A DNA stretch of 64,000 bases, taken from Dermatophilus congolensis. Its GTDB lineage: Bacteria > Actinomycetota > Actinomycetes > Actinomycetales > Dermatophilaceae. The notes under the pieces are model-generated. The model saw only the letters and a program-made list of their open reading frames with translations, ran no database searches and had not been told where the DNA came from. Shown in pieces: positions 17,747 to 26,357 of this stretch. A program made the position numbers and the translations under genes. The stretch is from NCBI RefSeq assembly GCF_900447215.1, contig NZ_UFYA01000001.1, positions 806,001 to 870,000 on the forward strand, in the 5' to 3' direction. Each line of letters begins with the position of its first letter. Within the stretch, counting starts at the first letter, position 1.

Positions 17747-18367
17747 GTGAGCCACAGCAGCGACATCGTTGCCGCAGGGCCGGGACCGATGGGTGGCCTG
17801 GACGATCACATCTACAACCGTCTGCTCAAAGAGCGGATTATCTTCCTGTCTTCTGAGGTGCGTGACGAGAACGCCAACGCTATCTGCGCGCAGCTGCTTC
17901 TCCTGGCCGCCGAAGACCCCGACAAAGACATTTGGCTGTACATCAACAGCCCCGGCGGGTCCATCTCGGCAGGTATGGCGATCTACGACACGATGAACTG
18001 GATCCCCAACGACGTAGCCACCGTGGCATTGGGCATGGCGGCCTCTATGGGACAGTTCCTGCTCACCGCAGGCGCGCCAGGTAAGCGATACGCCACCCCG
18101 CACAGCCGCATCCTCATGCACCAGCCTCTGGGTGGTATCGGCGGTAAAGCCACGGACATCAAAATCCAGGCTGAGCAGATGCTCTTCATCAAACGCCAGA
18201 TGGCCGAACTTATTGCTCACCACACCGGACAGACCGTGGAGAAGATCACCGAAGACTCTGACCACGACCGCTGGTTCAGCGCCCAAGAGGCCAAAGAGTA
18301 CGGCTTCGTTGACCACGTGTACGAGCACGCCAACCAAACCCCCGGTAAGGGAGGCACGAGCGACTGA
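17747..18367 (+). CDS. clpP1: ATP-dependent Clp protease proteolytic subunit 1
   Basis: A 206-residue serine peptidase forming one ring of the ClpP1P2 tetradecamer. Nucleophile S100 in GMAASMG, H125 in ILMHQP, and the acidic DSDHDRW segment for the third catalytic residue. GTG start with GAGGAG upstream. The stop overlaps clpP2 by one base (TGATG), so the two rings are made in a coupled way. It partners with ClpX, encoded 1.1 kb downstream. Confidence 0.97.
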   Translation: MSHSSDIVAAGPGPMGGLDDHIYNRLLKERIIFLSSEVRDENANAICAQLLLLAAEDPDKDIWLYINSPGGSISAGMAIYDTMNWIPNDVATVALGMAASMGQFLLTAGAPGKRYATPHSRILMHQPLGGIGGKATDIKIQAEQMLFIKRQMAELIAHHTGQTVEKITEDSDHDRWFSAQEAKEYGFVDHVYEHANQTPGKGGTSD

Positions 18368-19068
18368 TGCACTTCCAGTACCCCATCGCATCGAGCCAGC
18401 CCGAGAACGGAACGTCCATGATGAACGAACAGCGCCGCCCCGCAGTGGCAATGCCGAGCAACCGCTACATCCTTCCGCAGTTCGAGGAGCGCACCTCCTA
18501 CGGGATGAAGCGCACCGACCCGTACACGAAGATGTTCGAGGACCGCATCATTTTCCTCGGTGCGCAAGTCGATGATGCTTCTGCTGACGATGTCATCGCG
18601 CAGCTGATCGTGCTGGAGTCCCAAGACCCAGAACGCGACATCATCATGTACATCAACAGCCCTGGCGGCTCTTTCACCGCCATGACAGCCATCTACGACA
18701 CGATGCAGTTCATCCGCCCCGACGTGCAGACGTTCGTCGTGGGACAGGCCGCTTCGGCCGCTGCGGTACTTCTCGCTGCTGGTGCCCCCGGTAAGCGTTT
18801 CGCCTTGCCTAACGCTCGCGTGCTCATTCACCAGCCCGCGTTGGCTGGGAGCGATTACGGCCAGGCCAGCGACATCGAAATCCAGGCCAACGAGGTCTTC
18901 CGGATGCGCACCTGGCTGGAAGAGACGCTGGCGCACCACTCGGGCCGCACGCCTGAGCAGGTCAACGCTGACATTGAACGCGACAAGATCCTCTCCGCTG
19001 AGGAAGCGCGCGAATACGGTCTCATCGACCAGGTTTTGGCAAGCCGTAAGGCATCGCGTCAGCGCTGA
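18367..19068 (+). CDS. clpP2: ATP-dependent Clp protease proteolytic subunit 2
   Basis: A 233-residue partner of ClpP1. Catalytic S130 in GQAASAA and H155 in VLIHQP. The N-terminal segment of about 50 residues before the ClpP fold is long and probably partly removed by self-processing, as in other actinobacterial ClpP2; an internal ATG (MMNEQRR, about residue 18) could also be used. Confidence 0.97.
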   Translation: MHFQYPIASSQPENGTSMMNEQRRPAVAMPSNRYILPQFEERTSYGMKRTDPYTKMFEDRIIFLGAQVDDASADDVIAQLIVLESQDPERDIIMYINSPGGSFTAMTAIYDTMQFIRPDVQTFVVGQAASAAAVLLAAGAPGKRFALPNARVLIHQPALAGSDYGQASDIEIQANEVFRMRTWLEETLAHHSGRTPEQVNADIERDKILSAEEAREYGLIDQVLASRKASRQR

Positions 19069-19104
19069 TTGCTGAGGCATCGTCCGCAAGGACATATCTT
19101 GACA

Positions 19105-19150
19105 ACGGAGTAGGTCGGGGCGATCACATGATCACCCCGACCTACTCCGT
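19105..19150 (+). terminator. Terminator of the clpP1P2 operon
   Basis: Perfect 16-bp arms 19105-19120 and 19135-19150; the loop itself holds GATCA/TGATC, extending the hairpin. It separates clpP1P2 from clpX. Confidence 0.85.
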
Positions 19151-19486
19151 CTCCTCAGGAAAGCTTGTGTTTACGCCGAAAGGGTGAACACTGGGAAACC
19201 TCGTCACAATGCCGATGAGAGAATGAGATTCTGTCTTTGCGTGTGCTGTGTCATCAGCGAATTGAAGCTCCCCCGTGGGCGACACACGGATTCAATAACT
19301 GTGAGAACGTGTGTCTGCCGATAGGTTCGAGATCGGGTTTGAGGATGCAGCATCGAGGGATAGCCAGCCAAGGCCACAAGCCCCACGGCACAGGCCGCCG
19401 CTGTTGTTCGGCGGAGCTGGCTAGTCGGTTTTGTTCGTGTCGGATTCCCGTAATGGTCCGCCGAGGCGGGCGGGAAGGATGATTTC
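19151..19486 (+). other. Spacer upstream of clpX
   Basis: About 335 bases without a supported gene. It should contain the clpX promoter. A GGAAGGATG ribosome-binding site lies just before the GTG start; nothing else is recognisable. Confidence 0.4.
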
Positions 19487-20767
19487 GTGGCACGTGTTGG
19501 TGATGGCGGAGATCTGCTGAAGTGTAACTTCTGCGGGAAGAGTCAGAAGCAGGTCAAAAAGCTCATCGCGGGCCCCGGCGTGTACATCTGTGACGAGTGC
19601 ATCGATCTGTGTAACGAGATCATCGAGGAAGAACTCACTGACAGCAGCGACTTTGGCCCAGGTGAACTGCCAAAGCCGCGAGACATTTTCGCTTTCCTCG
19701 AGCAGTACGTCATTGGTCAGGACTCGGCCAAGCGGGCACTAGCGGTCGCGGTGTACAACCACTACAAGCGCATCCAAGCTGCGCCCCGCAAAGGTGATGA
19801 GCAGGTCGACATCGCCAAATCAAACATTTTGCTTATCGGTCCCACTGGGTGCGGAAAAACATATCTCGCGCAGTCTTTGGCGCGCATGCTCAACGTGCCG
19901 TTCGCTATCGCTGATGCAACCGCACTCACCGAGGCAGGGTATGTCGGTGAAGATGTCGAGAATATCCTGCTCAAACTCATCCAGGCTGCAGACTTCGATG
20001 TGAAGAAGGCCGAGACGGGCATCATCTACATCGACGAGGTCGACAAAATCGCTCGTAAATCAGAGAACCCCTCCATCACGCGGGATGTCTCCGGTGAAGG
20101 CGTACAGCAAGCTCTGTTGAAGATCCTCGAAGGCACGACTGCATCCGTTCCTCCGCAGGGCGGCCGTAAGCACCCGCATCAAGAATTCATCCAAATCGAT
20201 ACGACAAACGTGTTGTTCATCGTCGGTGGCGCATTCGCTGGACTAGACAAAATCATTGAGTCGCGTGCCGGTAAAAGCGGCCTAGGGTTTGGTGCGGACC
20301 TGCACCAGGCCAGCACCGAGCCAGAAGGCTACGGCGATGTTATGCCAGAAGACCTGATGAAGTTTGGTCTCATCCCCGAATTCATTGGGCGTCTTCCCGT
20401 GATCACGACTGTCTCTCCGCTGGGCCGGGACGCCCTGGTGCGGATTCTGCAGGAGCCACGCAACGCCCTGGTGAAGCAGTACAAGCGCATGTTCGAGATT
20501 GATGGTGTGGACTTGGAGTTCACCGAGGATGCGCTAGAAGCAATCGCTGACCAAGCACTCCTGCGTGGCACGGGAGCCCGTGGGCTGCGTGCCATCCTCG
20601 AAGAAGTCCTCTTGCCCGTCATGTTCGATGTGCCCAGTGATGACGAAATCGCTCAAGTTGTCATCAGCCGCGAGGTAGTGCTCGAAAACGTGCTGCCCAC
20701 CATCGTGCGTCACAACCCCGATGAACTACGTTCACGCAAGAGGCTTGACCGTAAGGAATCCGCTTAG
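19487..20767 (+). CDS. clpX: ClpX ATPase, unfoldase subunit of ClpXP
   Basis: A 426-residue AAA+ protein that recognises, unfolds and feeds substrates to ClpP1P2. N-terminal zinc-binding domain C13-C16-C35-C38; Walker A GPTGCGKT (about 118-125); pore loop GYVGEDV; Walker [10 protein letters not shown]; the ClpP-docking LGFG loop; sensor and arginine-finger regions typical of ClpX. GTG 19487 follows a good ribosome-binding site. Separate promoter from clpP1P2. Confidence 0.98.
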   Translation: MARVGDGGDLLKCNFCGKSQKQVKKLIAGPGVYICDECIDLCNEIIEEELTDSSDFGPGELPKPRDIFAFLEQYVIGQDSAKRALAVAVYNHYKRIQAAPRKGDEQVDIAKSNILLIGPTGCGKTYLAQSLARMLNVPFAIADATALTEAGYVGEDVENILLKLIQAADFDVKKAETGIIYIDEVDKIARKSENPSITRDVSGEGVQQALLKILEGTTASVPPQGGRKHPHQEFIQIDTTNVLFIVGGAFAGLDKIIESRAGKSGLGFGADLHQASTEPEGYGDVMPEDLMKFGLIPEFIGRLPVITTVSPLGRDALVRILQEPRNALVKQYKRMFEIDGVDLEFTEDALEAIADQALLRGTGARGLRAILEEVLLPVMFDVPSDDEIAQVVISREVVLENVLPTIVRHNPDELRSRKRLDRKESA

Positions 20768-20782
20768 GTCACACTCGTTCTT

Positions 20783-21526
20783 ATGCTCCGAGAACTCGAA
20801 TCGGTGGGGCGTAAGGGGCCGGTTCAGGCAACCCCCACCAGTTGTGGCGCGGCAGCACTTGTGATGGCTCGTGCCTTAATCGACCCCCCATTTGCGGCGT
20901 GGCTGTCCGCTGATGACGTCTCTGGAGAAAAACCGCGCGTCGGTGCAGTGGGTGTTGAGACCCCTCAGGCAGCGCGCATGCGGGCCCAGACGGCCGCGAA
21001 ACGGTGGGCTACCGCTGAATGCGAGGTACTCACCCGCACGAATGCAGTTACGCCGCGGCGAGGCACTCTGCAAGTGCCGTGGCCGACGTCCTTAGGTACT
21101 CCGCCCTGGGGTGCCAGGGCCGAGATCGAACGTTCTGGTTCTGTGCCAGGGGTGTCTTATGAAATCCGTCTTGTGAGGTTCGCTGATAAACGTCGGCGCG
21201 CTTCTCTTTTTGATGAAACGGTCGCACGGATCGGGGTAGGGCGCCCCGTTCTTGTCTACGTAGGCGGGACACACATGCCTCGGCATGTAGTGCTGTGGGC
21301 GCGTACCGAACCGGGAAAACCAGTACTGCAATACGACCCTGGCACAGGCGATGTGGACGCCCCACGGCGGGAAGGATTCCTCACTGACCGGTGTGCCTTA
21401 TCTGGGTGGAATGTTCCGTGGCTGCTCGTACGCCCAGACCCAGTAACGATCGCGCGCGAGACCGGACGGCTGGCGCTATGGATGCCCCGGCCAAGCGCGC
21501 AGTCAAGCATTGCTATGCGTTCTTGA
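20783..21526 (+). CDS. Uncharacterised protein with a possible cysteine-peptidase (C39/papain-like) fold
   Basis: A 247-residue protein starting 15 bases after clpX, probably cotranscribed. I do not recognise a named family. A possible catalytic layout is visible: Gln and Cys in QATPTSCGAAAL (about residues 15-26), His in PRHVVLW (about 166), and an acidic YDPGTGDV (about 185). This order (Q...C...H...D) resembles C39-like peptidases. No signal peptide. No clear ribosome-binding site before ATG 20783; GTG 20804 is an alternative. Position next to ClpX hints at protein turnover, which is inference. Confidence 0.6.
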   Translation: MLRELESVGRKGPVQATPTSCGAAALVMARALIDPPFAAWLSADDVSGEKPRVGAVGVETPQAARMRAQTAAKRWATAECEVLTRTNAVTPRRGTLQVPWPTSLGTPPWGARAEIERSGSVPGVSYEIRLVRFADKRRRASLFDETVARIGVGRPVLVYVGGTHMPRHVVLWARTEPGKPVLQYDPGTGDVDAPRREGFLTDRCALSGWNVPWLLVRPDPVTIARETGRLALWMPRPSAQSSIAMRS

Positions 21527-21535
21527 AACACAAAG

Positions 21536-21575
21536 TCGGGGTGCTCATCTTCGAGTTCGAAGGTGAGCACCCCGA
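21536..21575. terminator. Bidirectional terminator between the ORF after clpX and valS
   Basis: Arms 21536-21554 and 21557-21575 pair over 19 bases with one G-U wobble, between convergent genes. Confidence 0.8.
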
Positions 21576-21606
21576 TCTATGTCACGGCTGCCTCAGCAGG
21601 GGTGTG

Positions 21607-24315
21607 TCACTTTTTCTTTTCGCGCGGGGGCGGAGGAATAAGCACTGCGTCACGAATGACAACTGGGTTCTCGGTGGTTTCTTCCTCGACGTAGGTGTGC
21701 GCGAGCACCCTACCGGTTGCCAGCAAGTCCGCCTCGACCTGTTTGAGCAGCGACAGCGTGGCAGCAGAGCCAGCAATCACGACTGTCTCGACCTCAGCAC
21801 GCATACCGACCTTGGCATCGGACTTCGCCCGGCGGATACCAGCCAGCGCTTCACTGACAACACGCAGGACAGCCGGGTCTCCGGAGGTCGCGAGGGTGAC
21901 GTCTTCGGGAACTGGCCACGCCTGGCGGTGAACAGAACCTGTCTCGGCGCGCCACCAGCTCCACACCTCTTCGGTGGCGTAGGGCAGGAACGGCGCAAAC
22001 ATGCGCAGCAGTGTCTCCAGGGCTAGCCGCAGCGCAGCCTGTGCCGAGGCAGCTCCTTCACCTTCGCTGTAGGCGCGATCTTTGACGAGCTCGAGGTAAT
22101 CGTCACAGAACTCCCAGAAGAAGGTTTCCGTCACTTCGAGGGCACGGGTGTGGTCGTAAGCCTCGAAACCTGCGGTGGCCTTGCTGATCACCTCAGCCAA
22201 GGAGGCAAGCATGGAGGCATCCAGCGGGTGAGTCACCTGGGAGAGCAGGTGAGCGCGGTCAAACGACACTGGCGTGTCTGCGGCACCGAAGCCCAGAACA
22301 AACTTGCTCGCGTTGAGTACCTTGATTGCCAGGCGGCGCCCAACCTTCATCTGGCCGGTGTCGAAGGCGGCGTCGGTGCCTAGACGGGCCGATGCAGCCC
22401 AGTAACGGACCGCGTCCGAGCCGTGCTGCTGCAGTAGCCCCTCAGGGGTTTCGGCGTTGCCTTTGGACTTGCTCATCTTCTTGCGGTCCGGGTCAAGGAT
22501 CCACCCGGAGATCGCTGCGTCAGTCCACGGCAGGGAGTTTTGTGCGTGGTGGGCACGCACAACGGTGCTGAACAGCCAGGTGCGGATGATGTCTTGGCCC
22601 TGGGGGCGTAGGTTCATCGGGAACAGTTTGGCGAACAGCTCGGGGTCGCCTTCACCCTCGGCCCATGGCCAACCAGTGGTGATCTGCGGGGTGAGGCTAG
22701 ATGTTGCCCAGGTGTCGAGGATGTCGGTGTCGCCGATAAATCCGCCGGCTTGCCCGCGCTGTTCTTCGGTGTAGCCGCTGGGAACATCGGTGTAGGGGTC
22801 GATGGGTAGCTGCTCGGGTGCTGGGACGATGGGGGAGTCATAGTCGGGCTCGCCGTTTTCGCTGATGGGGTACCACAGCGGAATCGGCACACCAAAGAAC
22901 CGCTGGCGGCTGACTAGCCAGTCGGTGTTCAAACCACGAACCCAGTTTTCGTAACGGACACGCATGAACTCGGGGTGGAAGGTGAGCTCTTCGCCGCGCT
23001 TAAGTAGCTCTTCGCGCAACTCTTCGCCGCGGCCACCGTTACGGATGTACCACTGGCGGCTAGTGACGATTTCGAGGGGCTTGTCGCCTTTCTCGAAGAA
23101 GTTGGTCATGCGCTGGGTTGGTTTGGGGTCGCCATCCATTTCCCCGGATGCGGCGAGGGCCTCGACGATGTTCTTGCGCGCGGTGAAGGGGGTCTTCGTG
23201 GCGACGTGTTCGGCGTAGAACTGGGCACCGGATCCGCATAGCCATTCGGGGGTGTCACCGGAAAGGCGGCCGTTGCGGGTGATGAGTGAACGGGTGGGCA
23301 GGTTGAGTTCGCGCCACCACACAACGTCGGTGAGGTCACCGAAGGTACAGCACATGGCGATACCTGCACCCTTGTCCATTTCGGCGGCGGGGTGGGCCAG
23401 CACGGGGATCTCGACCCCAAATAGGGGCGAAGCCACCTTGGTGCCGAATAGGTTTTGGTAGCGCTCGTCATCGGGGTGGGCGATGAGTGCCACACAGGCC
23501 GGGAGCAGCTCGGGGCGAGTGGTTTCGATGTAGACGTCTTGGCCTTCGATGCGGTTGCCCTGCTCGTCGAGGCGGTGGAAAGCGATCCGGTGGTAGGCGC
23601 CAGGGTATTCGCGGGCTTCGAGTTCAGCCTGGGCCACAGCGGTTTGGAAGGTGACGTCCCACAGGCCGGGGGCTTCGGCCTGGTAAGCCTGGCCTGCTTC
23701 GAGGTGGTCCAGGAAGGCCCGCTGGGACACTGCGCGGGAGTGATCGTCAATGGTTTGGTAGGTCTGGGCCCAGTCAACTGAGACACCGAGTCGGCGCCAA
23801 AGCGATTCGTAGGCTTTTTCGTCTTCGCGGGTGAGTTCGTAGCAAAGCTCGATGAAGTTAGCGCGGCTGATGGGCTGTTGGTCAGCCATCTTCACGGCTT
23901 TGCCGGACTTGTCGGCCATGCCGCGCTGTGGGGGTTCGTAGCTGTCGATGTAGGGCAGGGAGGCGTCTCCGCGCACACCGTAGTAGTTCTGGACGCGTCG
24001 CTCGGTGGGGAGGCCGTTGTCGTCCCAGCCCATGGGGTAGAACACCTCGAGGCCCTGCATGCGCTTGTATCGGGCGACAAGGTCAGTGTGGGTGTAGCTG
24101 AACACGTGCCCCACGTGCAGGGATCCGCTGGCAGTGGGCGGGGGAGTGTCGATGGAGTAGATCTGCTCGCGAGGAAGCTCCAAAGCGCGCTGGCGGTCGA
24201 AGTGGTAGGTGCCCTTTTCTTCCCATACTGGGCCCCACTTCTCTTCCAGGCCATCTACTGACGGTTTGTCCGGGATGTGGGCGTGATTGTGGTGGCCGGA
24301 TATGGGGTTCGTCAT
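21607..24315 (-). CDS. valS: Valyl-tRNA synthetase
   Basis: A 902-residue class I synthetase charging tRNA-Val. HIGH-type motif GSLHVGHVF, KMSKS as KKMSKSKGN, and a CP1 editing domain (region with ETTRPELLPACVALIAHP). It belongs to the actinobacterial ValRS branch that ends soon after the anticodon-binding domain. The tail is short and basic (PPPPREKKK). In M. tuberculosis valS and folC are neighbours; here the AspT/YidE-like gene and ileS lie between them. Confidence 0.97.
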   Translation of the reverse strand: MTNPISGHHNHAHIPDKPSVDGLEEKWGPVWEEKGTYHFDRQRALELPREQIYSIDTPPPTASGSLHVGHVFSYTHTDLVARYKRMQGLEVFYPMGWDDNGLPTERRVQNYYGVRGDASLPYIDSYEPPQRGMADKSGKAVKMADQQPISRANFIELCYELTREDEKAYESLWRRLGVSVDWAQTYQTIDDHSRAVSQRAFLDHLEAGQAYQAEAPGLWDVTFQTAVAQAELEAREYPGAYHRIAFHRLDEQGNRIEGQDVYIETTRPELLPACVALIAHPDDERYQNLFGTKVASPLFGVEIPVLAHPAAEMDKGAGIAMCCTFGDLTDVVWWRELNLPTRSLITRNGRLSGDTPEWLCGSGAQFYAEHVATKTPFTARKNIVEALAASGEMDGDPKPTQRMTNFFEKGDKPLEIVTSRQWYIRNGGRGEELREELLKRGEELTFHPEFMRVRYENWVRGLNTDWLVSRQRFFGVPIPLWYPISENGEPDYDSPIVPAPEQLPIDPYTDVPSGYTEEQRGQAGGFIGDTDILDTWATSSLTPQITTGWPWAEGEGDPELFAKLFPMNLRPQGQDIIRTWLFSTVVRAHHAQNSLPWTDAAISGWILDPDRKKMSKSKGNAETPEGLLQQHGSDAVRYWAASARLGTDAAFDTGQMKVGRRLAIKVLNASKFVLGFGAADTPVSFDRAHLLSQVTHPLDASMLASLAEVISKATAGFEAYDHTRALEVTETFFWEFCDDYLELVKDRAYSEGEGAASAQAALRLALETLLRMFAPFLPYATEEVWSWWRAETGSVHRQAWPVPEDVTLATSGDPAVLRVVSEALAGIRRAKSDAKVGMRAEVETVVIAGSAATLSLLKQVEADLLATGRVLAHTYVEEETTENPVVIRDAVLIPPPPREKKK

Positions 24316-24402
24316 GGGTCGATCTTCCCATCACCGCGCAAGTGGGGGCCAATCCAGAAGGCGGTCTTCAGCGTGGCGAAAGGCGATGGTGTTTCAAGCA
24401 GG

Positions 24403-25980
24403 TCACCAGGCAGATGCGATCAGGTAGGCGATGATGGTTTTCGCGACCATCCCGACCGCGAAGATTGTGCTGTACCCGGCTTCTACGCGCTCGTCAGCGA
24501 CCCGGCTTTGCGCGTATGCCAGGAGTGCTGGTTGGCCAATGCTGCCGGCCACCAACCCGGCTGCTCGCCCAGTGGATAGACCAAGCAGAATCGCCGCGGC
24601 CCACATGAGTAACGCGATTGTGCCTGCGATCACCGCGGCCAGAGCGCCGACGGCGATACCGGTCAGGGAAAACGCGGTGCCGGCAAAGGCAGGGCCACTG
24701 GCCAGACCGACACAGGTCAGGAACATGGTCAGTCCCAGTTGTCGCAGGGTGAGGTTGGCGCTGTGGGGCAGTTCCCACACGAGGTTGCCGGTGCGGCGCA
24801 CACGCCCTAGCAGCATGCCCATGACTAGGGGCCCGCCTGCTGCGCCCAGAGACAGCGACGCCGACCCCAGCGGCATAGCGATAGTGCCCAATCCGATCCC
24901 TAGAGCCATACCAATTCCCAATGAGAGCGGATCGATTTCAGAAATGCGGCGTTCGGAGTCACCGAAGATGCCAGCGGCGTGGTTGAGCCTGCCCGCAGGT
25001 AATACAACGAGGACGCGGTCACCCAGGGCCAGGCTGAGGTCGTCGTGGGCCAGGATTTGGGTGTCACCGCGGAACACGCGAGTGACGCGGCCACCAAACC
25101 GCCCTGGTAGGTCGATCTCAGCGAGGGTGCGGCCTGCTATCTCTGGGTTGGAGACGGTGACGCGGCGGTGATCGACATCTTGCCGGTTGTCAGTGAGTTC
25201 TACATCGGATTCGTGGCCTAGGAAGTCGATGGCAGGTTCCAAAGTGGCGGGGGTTCCGATGAGGAGGATGCGGTCACCAGGCATGAGGGTCGCGCCATCA
25301 GAGATGACACATCCGGCGCCATCACGGACGAAATATGATCCTTGGATCAGCTGCGCCTTCCAGCCAGGGACGTCCTCTAATGAGGTATGACGGGTTACTT
25401 CGACGCTGCGTGCGCATAGAGTGCCGCTGGTAACTGGTTCGGGGTCGCGGCGCGATGGCAGGGGCACGGCAGTGACGATGACGAGGGTGAGCATTGTGAC
25501 GATGACGCCCACGGGGTAGCTGAGCGCATTGCCGACAGAGGGGATGGTGTTCCCGGCGGCCTGGGTTGCTGCGGCTAAGGCGGGGGAGGTGGTGGTGGCG
25601 CCAGCGTAGGCGCCAGCGACCATAGGCGCAGAAAGTCCCAGCAGGCGCCCGACCCCGACGCTGACGCCCACGGAAATTGCTAAAACGCCTGCACTGGCTA
25701 GCAGGATCCAGGCTTGTCGTTTCAGGGTTGTGAAAAATGTGTACCCCACAGCTAGGCCTACCGTGTACACGAACAGGGCCAGCCCGAACGTTTGTAGCTG
25801 ATGTACGTTTTCGCTCAGGCGGGCATCCAGTGCCCCTACCGCCAGTCCCACGAACAGGCCGCCGGCCGAGCCGAGGCGTAGTGGGCCGAACGGGATTGCA
25901 CCTACGAGTGTGCCGCACGCCACCACCCCGAAAACTGTCAACAGCGGGTTGGCGGCAAGGAAATCCAGGATGGCATTCAC
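24403..25980 (-). CDS. AspT/YidE-type transporter with two TrkA-C domains
   Basis: About 525 residues from GTG 25980. Layout: roughly five membrane segments, a cytoplasmic stretch with two RCK/TrkA-C-like domains (about 190-370; PGDRILLIGT and LGDRVLVVLP mark the two), then about five more membrane segments with repeats similar to the first set. This is the aspartate:alanine exchanger/YidE family; many members have unknown substrates. The open frame extends upstream to 26094, but that part shows no membrane segment. Divergent from the T-box-ileS unit. Confidence 0.85.
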   Translation of the reverse strand: MNAILDFLAANPLLTVFGVVACGTLVGAIPFGPLRLGSAGGLFVGLAVGALDARLSENVHQLQTFGLALFVYTVGLAVGYTFFTTLKRQAWILLASAGVLAISVGVSVGVGRLLGLSAPMVAGAYAGATTTSPALAAATQAAGNTIPSVGNALSYPVGVIVTMLTLVIVTAVPLPSRRDPEPVTSGTLCARSVEVTRHTSLEDVPGWKAQLIQGSYFVRDGAGCVISDGATLMPGDRILLIGTPATLEPAIDFLGHESDVELTDNRQDVDHRRVTVSNPEIAGRTLAEIDLPGRFGGRVTRVFRGDTQILAHDDLSLALGDRVLVVLPAGRLNHAAGIFGDSERRISEIDPLSLGIGMALGIGLGTIAMPLGSASLSLGAAGGPLVMGMLLGRVRRTGNLVWELPHSANLTLRQLGLTMFLTCVGLASGPAFAGTAFSLTGIAVGALAAVIAGTIALLMWAAAILLGLSTGRAAGLVAGSIGQPALLAYAQSRVADERVEAGYSTIFAVGMVAKTIIAYLIASAW

Positions 25981-26079
25981 CTCATAACGGTATGACGAGG
26001 TAAACCAAGGGCTGTCATCGCAGGTCTGGCTAGGGCGACGTACCACCTCAGACATGGCTAGAATTGCATGCATAGGCGC

Positions 26080-26350
26080 AGACCCGGCCATCACCGGTGA
26101 GCCTTCGGAAGAACAGCCACGTATCCAGTGATGCGTGGCCTAGTAGAACCGAACGGGCGGGCCCGTCACAGCCCAGCAGAGAGGTTCCCGCCCCGGTGCA
26201 TGTGCCCGGTGACGGTGAGCAAGCGAGGTGGTACCGCGGTTGACCGGTCGGAACCGGTGAGCCGTCCTCGTCGGGCGAGCCTTCGCCGTCCCACGCTCAC
26301 CGCTAGGGAGGCAGAGGTCTGGACGCCCACCAACTCTCAACATCGAAGGC
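26080..26350 (+). promoter_or_regulatory. T-box riboswitch of ileS, ultrashort stem I, probably translational
   Basis: The T-box core GAGGTGGTACCGCGG lies at 26225-26239. Upstream, CCGG(26084-87)-CCATCA-CCGG(26094-97) forms a tiny stem I whose loop shows the isoleucine codon ATC at 26090-26092. GCCTTCGGAAGAACAG follows, as in mycobacterial ileS leaders. No Rho-independent terminator is evident. Instead GCCTTCG (26279-26285) is a perfect complement of CGAAGGC (26344-26350), which holds the ileS ribosome-binding site, so uncharged tRNA-Ile probably frees the site for translation. Family identity is strong; the sequestering pair is inferred. Confidence 0.88.
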
Positions 26351-26357
26351 GACCAGC

